A DNA stretch of 64,000 nucleotides from Phytoactinopolyspora alkaliphila. Its GTDB lineage: Bacteria > Actinomycetota > Actinomycetes > Jiangellales > Jiangellaceae. A model generated the notes under the pieces. It worked only from the letters and a program-made list of their open reading frames with translations. It was not told the DNA's origin and made no database searches. The translations under genes and the position numbers were made by a program. Of this stretch, positions 30,569-39,166 are shown piece by piece; position 1 is the stretch's first letter; every line of letters starts with the position of its first letter. The stretch lies in assembly GCF_010550695.1 (NCBI RefSeq), contig NZ_JAAGOB010000001.1:496001-560000 (forward strand), read 5' to 3'.

Positions 30569-31615
30569 TCAGGTGTCGGCCCGGGCGCGGCTGGGCTGGA
30601 CGCGTTTCGGCTCTCCCGGCATCTTCGGATAATCCGGCGGGTAGGGGAGATCGCCGAGGTCCCGGTCTCGGGAGTCGCGCTCGGCCATCTCCAGGAGTGG
30701 CTCGAGGGAGTACGCGCGCTCGTCGAGCTCGGTGTGCGGGTTGCCTACCTGGGCGAACCTGTCCGGCATGGTGGAGATGTCGAAGTCTTCCGGGACGACG
30801 TCGTCCAGCTCGTCCCAGCGCAGCGGCGCCGAGACCGTCGCCCGGGGCTTCGGCCGGACCGAGTACGCCGAGGCCATGGTCCGGTCCCGGCACATCTGGT
30901 TGTAGTCGATGAAGACCCGCTCGCCGCGGTCCTCCTTCCACCAGGACATCGTGACCTGTTCGGGCTCGCGGCGCTCTAGTTCGCGGCCGAACGCGATGAC
31001 CGCGCGGCGGACCTCGACGAAGTCCCAGCGCGGCTCGATGGGCACGTACAGGTGGACACCGCGGCCGCCGGATGTCTTGGGGAAACCGTCCATGCCGAGC
31101 TCGTCCAGGAGGGCACGGGCGGCGTGCGCCAGGCGTGCGGCGTCGGCGAAGTCCGTACCCGGCTGCGGGTCCAGGTCGATGCGCATCTGGTCCGGCCGGT
31201 CGGTGTCGTCGCGGCGCACCGGCCACGGATGGAAGGTCAGCGTGCCCAGGTTGGCCGCCCATGGCACAACGGCGAGCTCCGTGGGGCAGACTTCGTCGGC
31301 GGGCCGGCCGCTGGGGAAGGTGATGCGGGCGGTCTCCACCCATGACGGCGCACCCTTCGGCACCCGCTTCTGGTAGAAGGCATCGCCTCTGTTGTCCTGC
31401 CGCGTGGACAGCTTCGCGCCCTCGATGACGCCACTGGGCCAGCGTTCCAGCGTGGTGGGGCGCTCGCGCAGAGCATGCAGGATGCCGTCGCCCACGGCGA
31501 GGAAGTACTCAACGACGTCGAGCTTGGTGAAACCACGCTCAGGGAAGTACACCTTGTCCGGATTGGACACCCGGACCTCGCGGCCGCCCACGTCGAGGAA
31601 GACCGGTTCACTCAC
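30569..31615 (-). CDS. AEP-type polymerase/primase domain protein (LigD polymerase-like)
   Basis: A 348-residue stand-alone archaeo-eukaryotic primase (PolDom) protein like mycobacterial PolD1/PolD2, which add ribo- or deoxynucleotides at DNA ends during break repair. It opens with FLDVGGREVRVSNPDKVYFP. The metal-binding catalytic pair lies in QMRIDLDPQPGTDF, followed by TSGGRGVHLYVPI and the third acidic residue in VFIDYNQM. No ligase or nuclease domain is fused. It sits next to a separate ATP-dependent ligase on the opposite strand. Confidence 0.93.
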   Translation of the reverse strand: MSEPVFLDVGGREVRVSNPDKVYFPERGFTKLDVVEYFLAVGDGILHALRERPTTLERWPSGVIEGAKLSTRQDNRGDAFYQKRVPKGAPSWVETARITFPSGRPADEVCPTELAVVPWAANLGTLTFHPWPVRRDDTDRPDQMRIDLDPQPGTDFADAARLAHAARALLDELGMDGFPKTSGGRGVHLYVPIEPRWDFVEVRRAVIAFGRELERREPEQVTMSWWKEDRGERVFIDYNQMCRDRTMASAYSVRPKPRATVSAPLRWDELDDVVPEDFDISTMPDRFAQVGNPHTELDERAYSLEPLLEMAERDSRDRDLGDLPYPPDYPKMPGEPKRVQPSRARADT

Positions 31616-31675
31616 TCGTCTACTCCGTTCGCGTTCCGGTCCCCACGTGCCGGGTGCTCGTGATGGTCGCCGTCC

Positions 31676-32227
31676 TCACGCGTCCTCTCCGAGCTCCTGG
31701 TCTCCGTGGTGCTGGCGTGCCTCGGACTCCCAGTCGGGTTCGGACTGCGCGAGCAGGTGCAGTACCGGGACCTTGAGCCTACGCCGTGCCCGCGTGGTCC
31801 AGTCGACGTGGAACAGCTCCGCGACAACGTGCGGGCGGGTGAGGATGATGACCTCGGCGGCATCGCACTCCTGGACCAGTGAATACAGCCGCTCGAGCGG
31901 GTCGGTGGCGGTGACCTCGCCGGTGACCCGCACACCGAGATCGCCGAAGGCGCGGACCGAGATCTCGAGCGAGTGCCTGCTGGCCGCCCGGATCTCCTCG
32001 TGGACCCGTTCCAGGTCGTTCTCGTCCAGATACAGGGCGGCTGTCCCCATGACCTCGCTCGCGGCGAGAGATCCGATGGTGGCCTCCACTCGGCTCGCGG
32101 CATCCTCGACGGGGATCAGCACAAAGTAATGGACGTCGTGGGGAATATCCGCGTGAAGGGCGACGATCTGCCGGGCGTCCCAGTTGGTGACGGGCTCCTC
32201 GACCAGCACGACGACTTTGTACGACAT
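31676..32227 (-). CDS. Hypothetical protein, possibly universal-stress-protein-like
   Basis: A 183-residue cytoplasmic protein. It begins MSYKVVVLVEEPVTNWDARQ, predicted to form a beta strand and helix as in UspA-like folds. EVIILTRPHVVAELFHVDW followed by RARRRLKVPVLHLLAQ resembles the end of a USP domain. The glycine-rich ATP loop of ATP-binding USPs is not visible, so assignment is tentative. ATG 32227 follows GGGAGG. It lies between the polymerase and the divergent ligase, and its conservation there would suggest a repair-related role, which is inference. Confidence 0.7.
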   Translation of the reverse strand: MSYKVVVLVEEPVTNWDARQIVALHADIPHDVHYFVLIPVEDAASRVEATIGSLAASEVMGTAALYLDENDLERVHEEIRAASRHSLEISVRAFGDLGVRVTGEVTATDPLERLYSLVQECDAAEVIILTRPHVVAELFHVDWTTRARRRLKVPVLHLLAQSEPDWESEARQHHGDQELGEDA

Positions 32228-32349
32228 GGCCAACCTCCCGGTGTCCGCCGCTCGACGCTACTGGCATCGCGCCGAGGCCGCTTACGCCATAGTGGCACTA
32301 CCACGCGTGTTCGTGGTCACAGATGAATGCCTGCCGCTAGATTGTTCGT

Positions 32350-33417
32350 GTGCTGTTACCTGTGATGCCGCCCGTGGCGCCCATGCTGGCCAAATCCGCG
32401 AAGAAGATCCCCGCCGGAATGCACTATGAGGGCAAATGGGACGGCTTCCGCGCCATCATCTACCGCGACGGCGACGAGGTGGAGATCGGCAGCCGGAACG
32501 AGAAGCCGATGACCAGGTATTTCCCGGAAGTCGTCCAGGCGGTGCGCGAGCACTTGCCGCCTCGGTGCGTCGTCGACGGTGAGATCGTCATCGTCACCGA
32601 CGACCATCTGGACTTCGAGCGCCTGCTCGACCGGATCCATCCGGCGAAGTCACGCGTAGACGAGCTCGCGGAACGCACGCCGGCCAGCTTCGTCGCCTTC
32701 GACCTGCTCGCCCTCGGCGACGTCAACCTGATGGCCGACCCGTTCGAGAAGCGGCGTGCCGCTCTGGTGGACGCCATGGCCGATGCTGGCCCGCCGGTGC
32801 ACCTGGTGCAGGCCACCACCGATCTGACGGTGGCCGAGCAGTGGTTCGACCAGTTCGAAGGAGCGGGCCTGGACGGGCTGATCGCCAAAGGGCTGCGAGA
32901 CCCGTATCAGCCGGGCCAGCGTACGCAGGTGAAGATCAAGCATGACCGGACTGCCGACTGTGTGGTGGCGGGCTTCCGCTGGCACAAGAGCGGGGGCGTG
33001 GTCGGCTCTCTGCTGTTGGGTCTCTACGACGACGAGGGCACGTTGCACTTCATCGGCGTCAGCGCGTCGTTCCCGATGAAGCGCCGCGCCGAGCTGGTCG
33101 AGGAACTCGCTCCGTTCCGGATGGGCGACGAGGTCTTCACCGAGCACCCCTGGGCGGAGTGGGCCCGGGCGGAGGCGCACGAAGGTAAACGGCTCCCCGG
33201 AGGGCAGAGCCGGTGGAACGCCGGCAAGGACATGTCGTGGGAACCGCTGCGCCCGGAATTGGTGGTCGAGGTCGCCTACGACCACATGCAGGGCACCCGC
33301 CTGCGGCACACGGCGCCCTTCCGGCGCTGGCGACCGGACCGGGACCCGCGCACCTGCACCTATGAACAGCTCGAGGAGCCGGTCAGTTACGACATCGCGT
33401 CCGTTCTTTCGCTCTGA
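32350..33417 (+). CDS. ATP-dependent DNA ligase (LigC/LigD-ligase type)
   Basis: A 355-residue minimal ATP-dependent ligase that seals nicks or double-strand ends. The adenylated Lys29 lies in motif I (YEGKWDGFRA). SRNEKPMTRYFPEV is motif Ia/II, VVDGEIVI motif III, GLDGLIAKGL motif IV and RTQVKIKHDRTADCVVAGF motif V. The OB-fold domain fills the C-terminal third. It corresponds to mycobacterial LigC rather than multidomain LigD. GTG start, divergent from the 183-aa hypothetical protein; it overlaps the convergent RibD-like gene by 31 bp. Confidence 0.95.
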   Translation: MLLPVMPPVAPMLAKSAKKIPAGMHYEGKWDGFRAIIYRDGDEVEIGSRNEKPMTRYFPEVVQAVREHLPPRCVVDGEIVIVTDDHLDFERLLDRIHPAKSRVDELAERTPASFVAFDLLALGDVNLMADPFEKRRAALVDAMADAGPPVHLVQATTDLTVAEQWFDQFEGAGLDGLIAKGLRDPYQPGQRTQVKIKHDRTADCVVAGFRWHKSGGVVGSLLLGLYDDEGTLHFIGVSASFPMKRRAELVEELAPFRMGDEVFTEHPWAEWARAEAHEGKRLPGGQSRWNAGKDMSWEPLRPELVVEVAYDHMQGTRLRHTAPFRRWRPDRDPRTCTYEQLEEPVSYDIASVLSL

Positions 33418-34208
33418 CGCATCACCGGGCTGTGCAGCCAGCGGGTGAGCAGTGCGCCGTCGTCCTCCAGCAGGTGCGCGAGCTGCCAGCGGCTGTCGTG
33501 GATCGGCGCGCCGTCGAGGATGCGGGTGGCGTAACCGCCCGCGAGCATCGGCGTGACGGTGTAGCACAGCTCGTCCAGCCGGCCGGCGCGCGCCACCTCC
33601 GCGAGCAGGCTCGGGCCGCCCTCGCACAGCACTCGCCGCAGTCCGCGCTCGGCCAGCTGCGAGAGCGCGGCGGAGGGGTCGACGTCCTTCTCTCCCGCGA
33701 CGATCACATCGGCCACCTCCGCCAGAGCCGAGCGCCGTTCGGGCGGCGCGGACTCGACGGTCAGGACGATGGTGCGCTGTGCGGCGCCCGTCACGTCGAG
33801 CGCGCGGGTGAACAATGGCGACGACGGGTGCAGTTCGAGCCGGCGGCTGACCACAGCCATCGGCGCGGCCGGGGGGCGGCCGTCACGCTCACGCAGCGTC
33901 GCGTAGACGGTGTCCGGCTCGGCCGGGCCGTAGCTTTCCGCGCGTGCCGTGCCGGCGCCCACGAGCACCACGTCGGCGAGAGCGCGAAGTAAGGCGAAGA
34001 CCCGCTGGTCGGTGGGCGTGGAGAGAGTACCGGAGCGGGCGTCGGGCCCCTGCGCGGCCCCGTCGATGCTGCTGACCATATTGGCCCTGGTCCAGACGCC
34101 GCTCGATGTGAGCTCCGGATAAGCGTAGAGCGCCGCGAGCGCCTCGGTATCGTCGAGGTCCAGGTCATGGCTAGCGGCGGTCTCGAATGGGGGATAGATG
34201 AGTCGCAC
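33387..34208 (-). CDS. RibD C-terminal-like pyrimidine reductase family protein
   Basis: A 273-residue dihydrofolate-reductase-fold protein of the RibD_C family, which reduces ribosylaminopyrimidine in riboflavin synthesis. It contains WTRANMVSSIDGAAQGPDAR, ADVVLVGAGTARAESYGPAE and LRRVLCEGGPSLLAEVARAG. No deaminase domain is fused and no other rib gene is near, so it may act on another pteridine-like compound. It overlaps the ligase end convergently and is divergent from the ZapE-like gene. Confidence 0.9.
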   Translation of the reverse strand: MRLIYPPFETAASHDLDLDDTEALAALYAYPELTSSGVWTRANMVSSIDGAAQGPDARSGTLSTPTDQRVFALLRALADVVLVGAGTARAESYGPAEPDTVYATLRERDGRPPAAPMAVVSRRLELHPSSPLFTRALDVTGAAQRTIVLTVESAPPERRSALAEVADVIVAGEKDVDPSAALSQLAERGLRRVLCEGGPSLLAEVARAGRLDELCYTVTPMLAGGYATRILDGAPIHDSRWQLAHLLEDDGALLTRWLHSPVMRQSERTDAMS

Positions 34209-34249
34209 ACCCTGATTCCATCAGACCGGTCGCCTCTATCCTGGACGAC

Positions 34250-35281
34250 GTGCCCGATCAGCTGGTGAACCGTCATCCTGAGGTGCCGCCGTCGCGGCTG
34301 ATAGCGGAGATGATTCCCCCTCCTCGATTCGCCGAGGTCAGCTTCGAGACCTACGTCCCGGACCCGGCCGAGCCGTCTCAGGAGCGTGCCGTGACAGCTC
34401 TGCGGGCGTTCGCCGGACGGATAGGCGAGTCTCAGGGCCGCCGCGGCTGGTTCGGCAGGCGCGCCGCTCCTCCCGCTGGACGCCCCGGCGTGTACCTCGA
34501 CGGAGGCTTCGGCGTGGGCAAGACACATCTGCTGGCGTCGCTGTGGCATGCCGTGGCCGTGCCCGCCGAGCTCAAGACCTTCTGCACGTTCGTCGAGCTG
34601 ACCAACCTCGTGGGCGCGCTCGGCTTCGCGACTGCGGTCGAGGCGCTCTCGGGCCGGCTGCTGGTCTGCATCGACGAGTTCGAACTCGACGACCCCGGGG
34701 ACACCGTCCTGGTCTCCACGTTGCTGACCCGGCTGACTGAGGCCGGTGTCAAGACGGCGGCGACGAGCAACACGCTTCCCGACAAGCTGGGCGAGGGCCG
34801 GTTTGCCGCGGACGACTTTCTCCGCGAGATCCAGGCGCTGGCTGCACGCTTCGACGTGCTGCGTATCGACGGCGAGGACTACCGGCACCGTGGCCTGCCC
34901 GCGGCTCCGCAACCGGTTGCCAGTGCCGACACCGTGACAGCAGTGGCCACAGCGTACGGGCCCGGCGGCGCCCTCGACGACTTCGACGCGTTGTGCCGCC
35001 ACCTGAGTACGGTTCATCCGTCGCGGTACGGGCCGCTGCTCGACGGCGTATCCCGGGTCCACCTTCGCGACGTGCACCCGGTCGACGATCAGAGCATCGC
35101 GCTGCGGCTGGTGGTGCTGGCCGACCGCCTCTACGACCGGGGCATCTCCGTGGTGGCGAGTGGCGTCCCGCTGGACCGGCTCTTCACGGGCGAACTGCTG
35201 GCCGGTGGCTATCGCAAGAAGTACTACCGCGCGGTGAGCCGCCTGGTCGCGCTGTCCCGTGAGACCACGGCCCGGAGCTGA
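34250..35281 (+). CDS. zapE: ZapE/AFG1-like ATPase
   Basis: A 343-residue AAA-related ATPase of the AFG1/ZapE family (E. coli ZapE acts at the constricting Z-ring; mitochondrial Afg1 acts in protein quality control). Walker A is GGFGVGKTHLL (residues 85-95), Walker B is LVCIDEFELDD around residue 141, and the sensor is AATSNTLPDKLGEGR. The C-terminus has LDRLFTGELLAGGYRKKYYRA. GTG start at 34250. Its function in actinobacterial division is not established. Confidence 0.9.
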   Translation: MPDQLVNRHPEVPPSRLIAEMIPPPRFAEVSFETYVPDPAEPSQERAVTALRAFAGRIGESQGRRGWFGRRAAPPAGRPGVYLDGGFGVGKTHLLASLWHAVAVPAELKTFCTFVELTNLVGALGFATAVEALSGRLLVCIDEFELDDPGDTVLVSTLLTRLTEAGVKTAATSNTLPDKLGEGRFAADDFLREIQALAARFDVLRIDGEDYRHRGLPAAPQPVASADTVTAVATAYGPGGALDDFDALCRHLSTVHPSRYGPLLDGVSRVHLRDVHPVDDQSIALRLVVLADRLYDRGISVVASGVPLDRLFTGELLAGGYRKKYYRAVSRLVALSRETTARS

Positions 35282-35328
35282 TCGGCACCAGTGCGCGCAG
35301 GACCGCCGAATGGCAGACTGTACCGGGC

Positions 35329-35342
35329 GGCAATCGGTTGCC
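35329..35342. promoter_or_regulatory. LacI-type operator upstream of the hexuronate regulator
   Basis: GGCAA-TCGG-TTGCC is a perfect dyad with a central CG, 26 bp before the LacI start. A second copy with one mismatch lies upstream of uxaC at 36432-36445. The matching pair strongly suggests that this LacI regulator binds both sites. Confidence 0.65.
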
Positions 35343-35368
35343 ACCAGACGGGATGACACAAAGGCCAG

Positions 35369-36409
35369 ATGGGCAAGAGAAATGGCGAGTCGCTGCCGAC
35401 CATCTACGACGTGGCCCGGGAGTGCGGTGTGGCACCGTCTACCGTGTCGCGGGCGCTGTCGCAGCCGGGCCGGGTGAGCGCCAAGACCAGCGAGCGTATC
35501 CACGAGGTCGCGGCGCGCCTGGGATATCAGGCCAATCCGCTGGCCAAGTACCTACCGACCGGCCGGACCGGCACCATCGTGCTGATCGTCTCCGACATCA
35601 CCAACCCGGTCTACTTCCCGGTGATCCGTGGCGCCGAGTCCGCGGCCGCGGCCGCGGAGTACACGCTGGTCCTGAGTGACGTGGGGGAGTCTCCGGAACG
35701 GGAACGCGAGGTGATGGAGAAGCTTGTCCGCACGGTCGACGGGTTCGCGCTGGCGACGTCCCGGCTGACCGACGCGGCCATTCGCGCCGTCGCCCGGAGA
35801 CGCCCGATGGTGACCATGAATCGGGTCACCCAGCAGGTGCCGAGCGTCGTGCCGGACAACGGCCAGGGCATGCGGTACGCGGGGGAGCACCTGGCCGAGC
35901 TGGGGCATCGCCGTGTCACCTACGTCTCCGGCCCGCCGACGTCCTGGGCGAACACAGTCCGCTGGCGGGCGTTGCGAGCGGCGGGGGAGCAGCTGGGGAT
36001 GACCATCCGCCGGATCGGGCCGTATGCACCCACGGTGGCCGGTGGCTGGGCCGCGGCGGCGGACCTGGTGAGCCCTCTGCCCACGGCGGTGATCGCCTAC
36101 AACGATCTGCTGGCCATCGGCGCGATGCAGGGCCTGCACGATCTCGGGGTGAAGGTACCGGACGACGTCAGCGTGATCGGTTGTGACAATATCCTCGGCT
36201 CGGACTGGTGTACCCCTGCGTTGACGACCTTGGCAGCGCCGTTGCGTGAGCTGGGTACACGGGGGGTGCAGCACCTCATTGCGATGATCAACGGTGCCGA
36301 CGCACGACCCCGTCGGCCCCTCGTGCTTCCGTCCCAGCTGATCGTGCGGGAGTCCACGGCGCCTCCCCGGGACGAGGACGGTGACCGGCCCGGTTCTGGA
36401 CGTGAGTGA
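35369..36409 (+). CDS. LacI-family regulator of hexuronate genes
   Basis: A 346-residue LacI/GalR repressor. The HTH is PTIYDVARECGVAPSTVSRAL, the hinge helix is ARLGYQANPLAKYL, and a periplasmic-binding-like effector domain starts at TGTIVLIVSDITNPVYFPVI. It is followed in the same direction by uxaC and a mannitol-dehydrogenase family gene, so a hexuronate or a derivative is the expected inducer (inference). Matching operators lie just upstream of this gene and of uxaC. Confidence 0.94.
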   Translation: MGKRNGESLPTIYDVARECGVAPSTVSRALSQPGRVSAKTSERIHEVAARLGYQANPLAKYLPTGRTGTIVLIVSDITNPVYFPVIRGAESAAAAAEYTLVLSDVGESPEREREVMEKLVRTVDGFALATSRLTDAAIRAVARRRPMVTMNRVTQQVPSVVPDNGQGMRYAGEHLAELGHRRVTYVSGPPTSWANTVRWRALRAAGEQLGMTIRRIGPYAPTVAGGWAAAADLVSPLPTAVIAYNDLLAIGAMQGLHDLGVKVPDDVSVIGCDNILGSDWCTPALTTLAAPLRELGTRGVQHLIAMINGADARPRRPLVLPSQLIVRESTAPPRDEDGDRPGSGRE

Positions 36410-36431
36410 GCCGGCGCGTCCGGCAAGAGAT

Positions 36432-36445
36432 GGCAACCGCTTGTC
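36432..36445. promoter_or_regulatory. Second LacI-type operator, upstream of uxaC
   Basis: GGCAA-CCGC-TTGTC matches the operator at 35329-35342 with one arm mismatch and the same four-base centre containing CG. It lies between the lacI stop and the uxaC start, 33 bp before the latter, where a bound repressor would block a local promoter. Confidence 0.55.
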
Positions 36446-36477
36446 CGTTCGGGAGTGGCGGCTCGAGGATGGTCGGC

Positions 36478-37911
36478 ATGACCGGATCGTCGCGCCGCTA
36501 TGAGCTTCATCCGGATCGGCTCTTCCCCGCCGATCCCGCGTCCCGATCCATCGCCAGGGGGCTGTACGAGCGGGTACGGGAGCTGCCAATCGTCTCGCCG
36601 CACGGTCACGTGGATCCGGGCATGCTCGCCGGCGACGAGCCGTTCCGGGACCCTGCCAGCCTGTTCGTCACGCCGGATCACTACGTCACCCGGCTCCTGC
36701 ATGCTCACGGCGTCGATCTCGCCGAGCTCGGCGTCGGACAGGGTGAGCTGGACGAGAAGGCAGCGCGGCTGGCCTGGCGCCGGCTCTGTGAGCATTGGGC
36801 CGAGTTCCGGGGCACCCCCATCCGGTACTGGCTGGAGGTGGAGCTGGCGGAGATCTTCGGCGTGAATCGCCGGCTGGATGCGGCGACGGCAGACGCGACG
36901 TTCGACGAGATCGCGGCCAAGCTCGCCGGCCCCGCCTTCCGGCCGCGTGCTTTGTATCGGCGCTTCGGCATCGACGTGCTCGCGACCACGGACGACCCGT
37001 GCGACGACCTGTCCGCGCATGCGGCATTGCGGGACGACCCGTCGTGGAGGGGCCGCGTGGTTCCTACCTTCCGCCCGGACGCGTACCTCGAACCGTCCGC
37101 TCCGGCCTGGCGGGAGCGGATCGATGTCCTCGGCCGGGTGGCCGACGTCGACACCGGCACCTACGACGGCTACGTCGCCGCCCTGGAGAAGCGTCGCCGG
37201 TACTTCATCGATCACGGTGCGACCGCCACGGACCACAGCCATCTCGACCTCGGCACTGAACCCCTGGTCGCCAGGGAGGCGTACCGTATCTACGCGGCGG
37301 CCCTGACCGGTACGGCCACGCAGGACGAATGCACCGCGTTCCGGCGGCACATGCTCGCCCAGATGGCCCGGATGTCCTGTGACGACGGACTGGCGATGGC
37401 GCTGCACCCGGGTATCGTCCGCAACCACCATGGCCCGACCTTCGAGCGCTTCGGCCCGGACACCGGACACGACATCCCGGCGCGGCTGGAGGTCACCCGG
37501 GCGCTGCGGCCGCTCCTGGAGCGCTACGGCACCCATCCCGGCTTTCACCTGGTGTTGTTCACCGTCGACGAGTCCCTGTACTCGAGGGAGATCGCGCCGC
37601 TGGCCGGCTTCTACCCGAGCGTGTACGTGGGCGCGCCGTGGTGGTTCCTCGACACTCCCGACGCCATCCGCCGCTTCCGGCTGGCGGTCACCGACTCGGC
37701 CGGCTTCGGCAAGACGGCCGGATTCGTCGATGACACGCGAGCGTTCTGCTCGATACCCGCCCGGCACGACCTGTCCCGCAGGGTCGACGCCGGTGTCCTC
37801 GCGCAGTACGTCGCCGAGCACCGGCTGGACGAGGACGAGGCCACCGAGGTGATCGTCCAGCTGACAGATCGGCAGCCACGACGGGCGTTCAAACTGGAGG
37901 AAGAATCGTGA
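36478..37911 (+). CDS. uxaC: Glucuronate/galacturonate isomerase
   Basis: Isomerises D-glucuronate to D-fructuronate or D-galacturonate to D-tagaturonate, the entry step of hexuronate breakdown. At 477 residues it is the family length. It has PIVSPHGHVDPGMLA (metal-binding HGH), YWLEVELAEIFGV, CDDLSAH with VVPTFRPDAYLEP, and SSVYVGAPWWF-like WWFLDTPDAI near the C-terminus. ATG 36478 is chosen because GAGG lies nine bases upstream; an in-frame ATG three codons earlier is possible. The stop overlaps the next gene's GTG. Confidence 0.96.
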   Translation: MTGSSRRYELHPDRLFPADPASRSIARGLYERVRELPIVSPHGHVDPGMLAGDEPFRDPASLFVTPDHYVTRLLHAHGVDLAELGVGQGELDEKAARLAWRRLCEHWAEFRGTPIRYWLEVELAEIFGVNRRLDAATADATFDEIAAKLAGPAFRPRALYRRFGIDVLATTDDPCDDLSAHAALRDDPSWRGRVVPTFRPDAYLEPSAPAWRERIDVLGRVADVDTGTYDGYVAALEKRRRYFIDHGATATDHSHLDLGTEPLVAREAYRIYAAALTGTATQDECTAFRRHMLAQMARMSCDDGLAMALHPGIVRNHHGPTFERFGPDTGHDIPARLEVTRALRPLLERYGTHPGFHLVLFTVDESLYSREIAPLAGFYPSVYVGAPWWFLDTPDAIRRFRLAVTDSAGFGKTAGFVDDTRAFCSIPARHDLSRRVDAGVLAQYVAEHRLDEDEATEVIVQLTDRQPRRAFKLEEES

Positions 37912-39158
37912 ACAGACCGGTCCGCATCGCCCATCTCGGGCTTGGCGCGTTCTTCCGGGCGCATCAGGCCTGGTACACAGCGCACGCGCCGGACGCCGAC
38001 AGCTGGGGAATCGCGGCCTTCACCGGACGCAGCCCGGCGATGGCCGACGCGCTCAATGCCCAGGGGCGCCGGTACACGCTGATCGCGCGGCGGGCCGAAG
38101 GCGACCACGCCGAAATCATCCCGGTGGTGACGGAGGCCCATCCGGGCGGCGACGACGAGGCCTGGCACGCCACCATGTCTGCTCCGGAGCTGGCCGTGGT
38201 GACACTGACCGTCACCGAGGCCGGGTATGAGCCCACATCGGCGATTCCCGGGCGGCTGCTGGCCGGCCTGCGTGCCCGGCGTGCGGCAGGCGGTGGCCCG
38301 CTGGCGCTGGTGTCCTGTGACAACCTGCCGGAAAACGGCAACGCCCTGCGCATTGCCGTTCAGGGCGCCGCGGGCGACGACGCGGACCTGCGGGAGTGGA
38401 TCGACGCGCACATCTCGTTCGTGTCCACCGTGGTGGACCGCATCACGCCCGCGACGACACCGGAGGACCGTGCCGTCGCACAGGCACTCACCGGATGGGC
38501 CGATCGTTGCCCGGTAGTCACCGAGCCGTTCTCGGAGTGGCTCCTGGCCGGGGAGTTCCCGTCCGGGCGGCCCCAATGGGACGTCGCGGGCGCCCGGTTC
38601 ATCGACGACGTCGAGGTATACGAACGGCGCAAGCTCTGGCTGCTCAACGGCGCTCATTCGCTCCTGGCCTACGCCGGGGCAACCCGCGGCCACGCGACCG
38701 TGGCCGAGGCGATGCACGATGAGGTGTGTGCGGCCTGGGTGGAGCAATGGTGGGACGCCGCGGCGCGTCACCTGGAACTGGACGGCACGGAGGTCTCCGA
38801 CTACCGGGCCGCGCTGACCGCCCGGTTCACCAATCCCCGCATTCAGCACCAGCTGGCCCAGATCGGGATGGACGGCTCCCGCAAACTGCCGGTTCGTGCG
38901 TTCCCGGTGCTGCGTGCTGAGCTCGCCGCCGGCCGGGAGGCCGTCGGGCCGGCGCGGCTGCTCGCCGGGTGGATCCGGCACCTGCGCGGTGACACGTTCG
39001 AGGTCCGCGATCCGTCGGCCGGCGAGTTCACCGAGGCGGCGCGAGGGCCTCTGGATCAGGCGGTCCGGTCGGTGCTGGGCGGCCTCGACGAGGAGCTGGC
39101 CGCCGACGATCGCGTGGTCCGCCTCGTGGCTGACCTCACCACGGAACTGTCCCCATGA
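37908..39158 (+). CDS. Mannitol dehydrogenase family protein, probable fructuronate/tagaturonate reductase
   Basis: A 416-residue long-chain NAD-dependent polyol dehydrogenase. The N-terminus RIAHLGLGAFFRAHQAWYT is the family's dinucleotide fold. ALVSCDNLPENGNALR and VVDRITPATT follow, and the catalytic lysine lies in YERRKLWLLNGAHSLLAYAG. Sitting GTGA-coupled behind uxaC, it most likely reduces fructuronate to mannonate (UxuB) or tagaturonate to altronate (UxaB). The dehydratase that would follow is not in the window. Its stop lies within the palindrome at 39151-39166. Confidence 0.93.
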   Translation: MNRPVRIAHLGLGAFFRAHQAWYTAHAPDADSWGIAAFTGRSPAMADALNAQGRRYTLIARRAEGDHAEIIPVVTEAHPGGDDEAWHATMSAPELAVVTLTVTEAGYEPTSAIPGRLLAGLRARRAAGGGPLALVSCDNLPENGNALRIAVQGAAGDDADLREWIDAHISFVSTVVDRITPATTPEDRAVAQALTGWADRCPVVTEPFSEWLLAGEFPSGRPQWDVAGARFIDDVEVYERRKLWLLNGAHSLLAYAGATRGHATVAEAMHDEVCAAWVEQWWDAAARHLELDGTEVSDYRAALTARFTNPRIQHQLAQIGMDGSRKLPVRAFPVLRAELAAGREAVGPARLLAGWIRHLRGDTFEVRDPSAGEFTEAARGPLDQAVRSVLGGLDEELAADDRVVRLVADLTTELSP

Positions 39159-39166
39159 TCATGGGG
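39151..39166. terminator. Perfect 16-bp palindrome containing both convergent stop codons
   Basis: CCCCATGATCATGGGG is perfectly self-complementary. The reductase stop (39156-39158) and the helicase stop (39159-39161) are back to back at its centre, leaving no intergenic base. As RNA it forms a short stem on either strand and may serve both transcripts, although it has no loop and no U-run. Confidence 0.4.

Noticed and set aside
33791-35503. A 570-codon minus-strand frame across the ZapE gene
   Set aside because: Low-complexity composition and antisense to an intact ATPase with Walker motifs.
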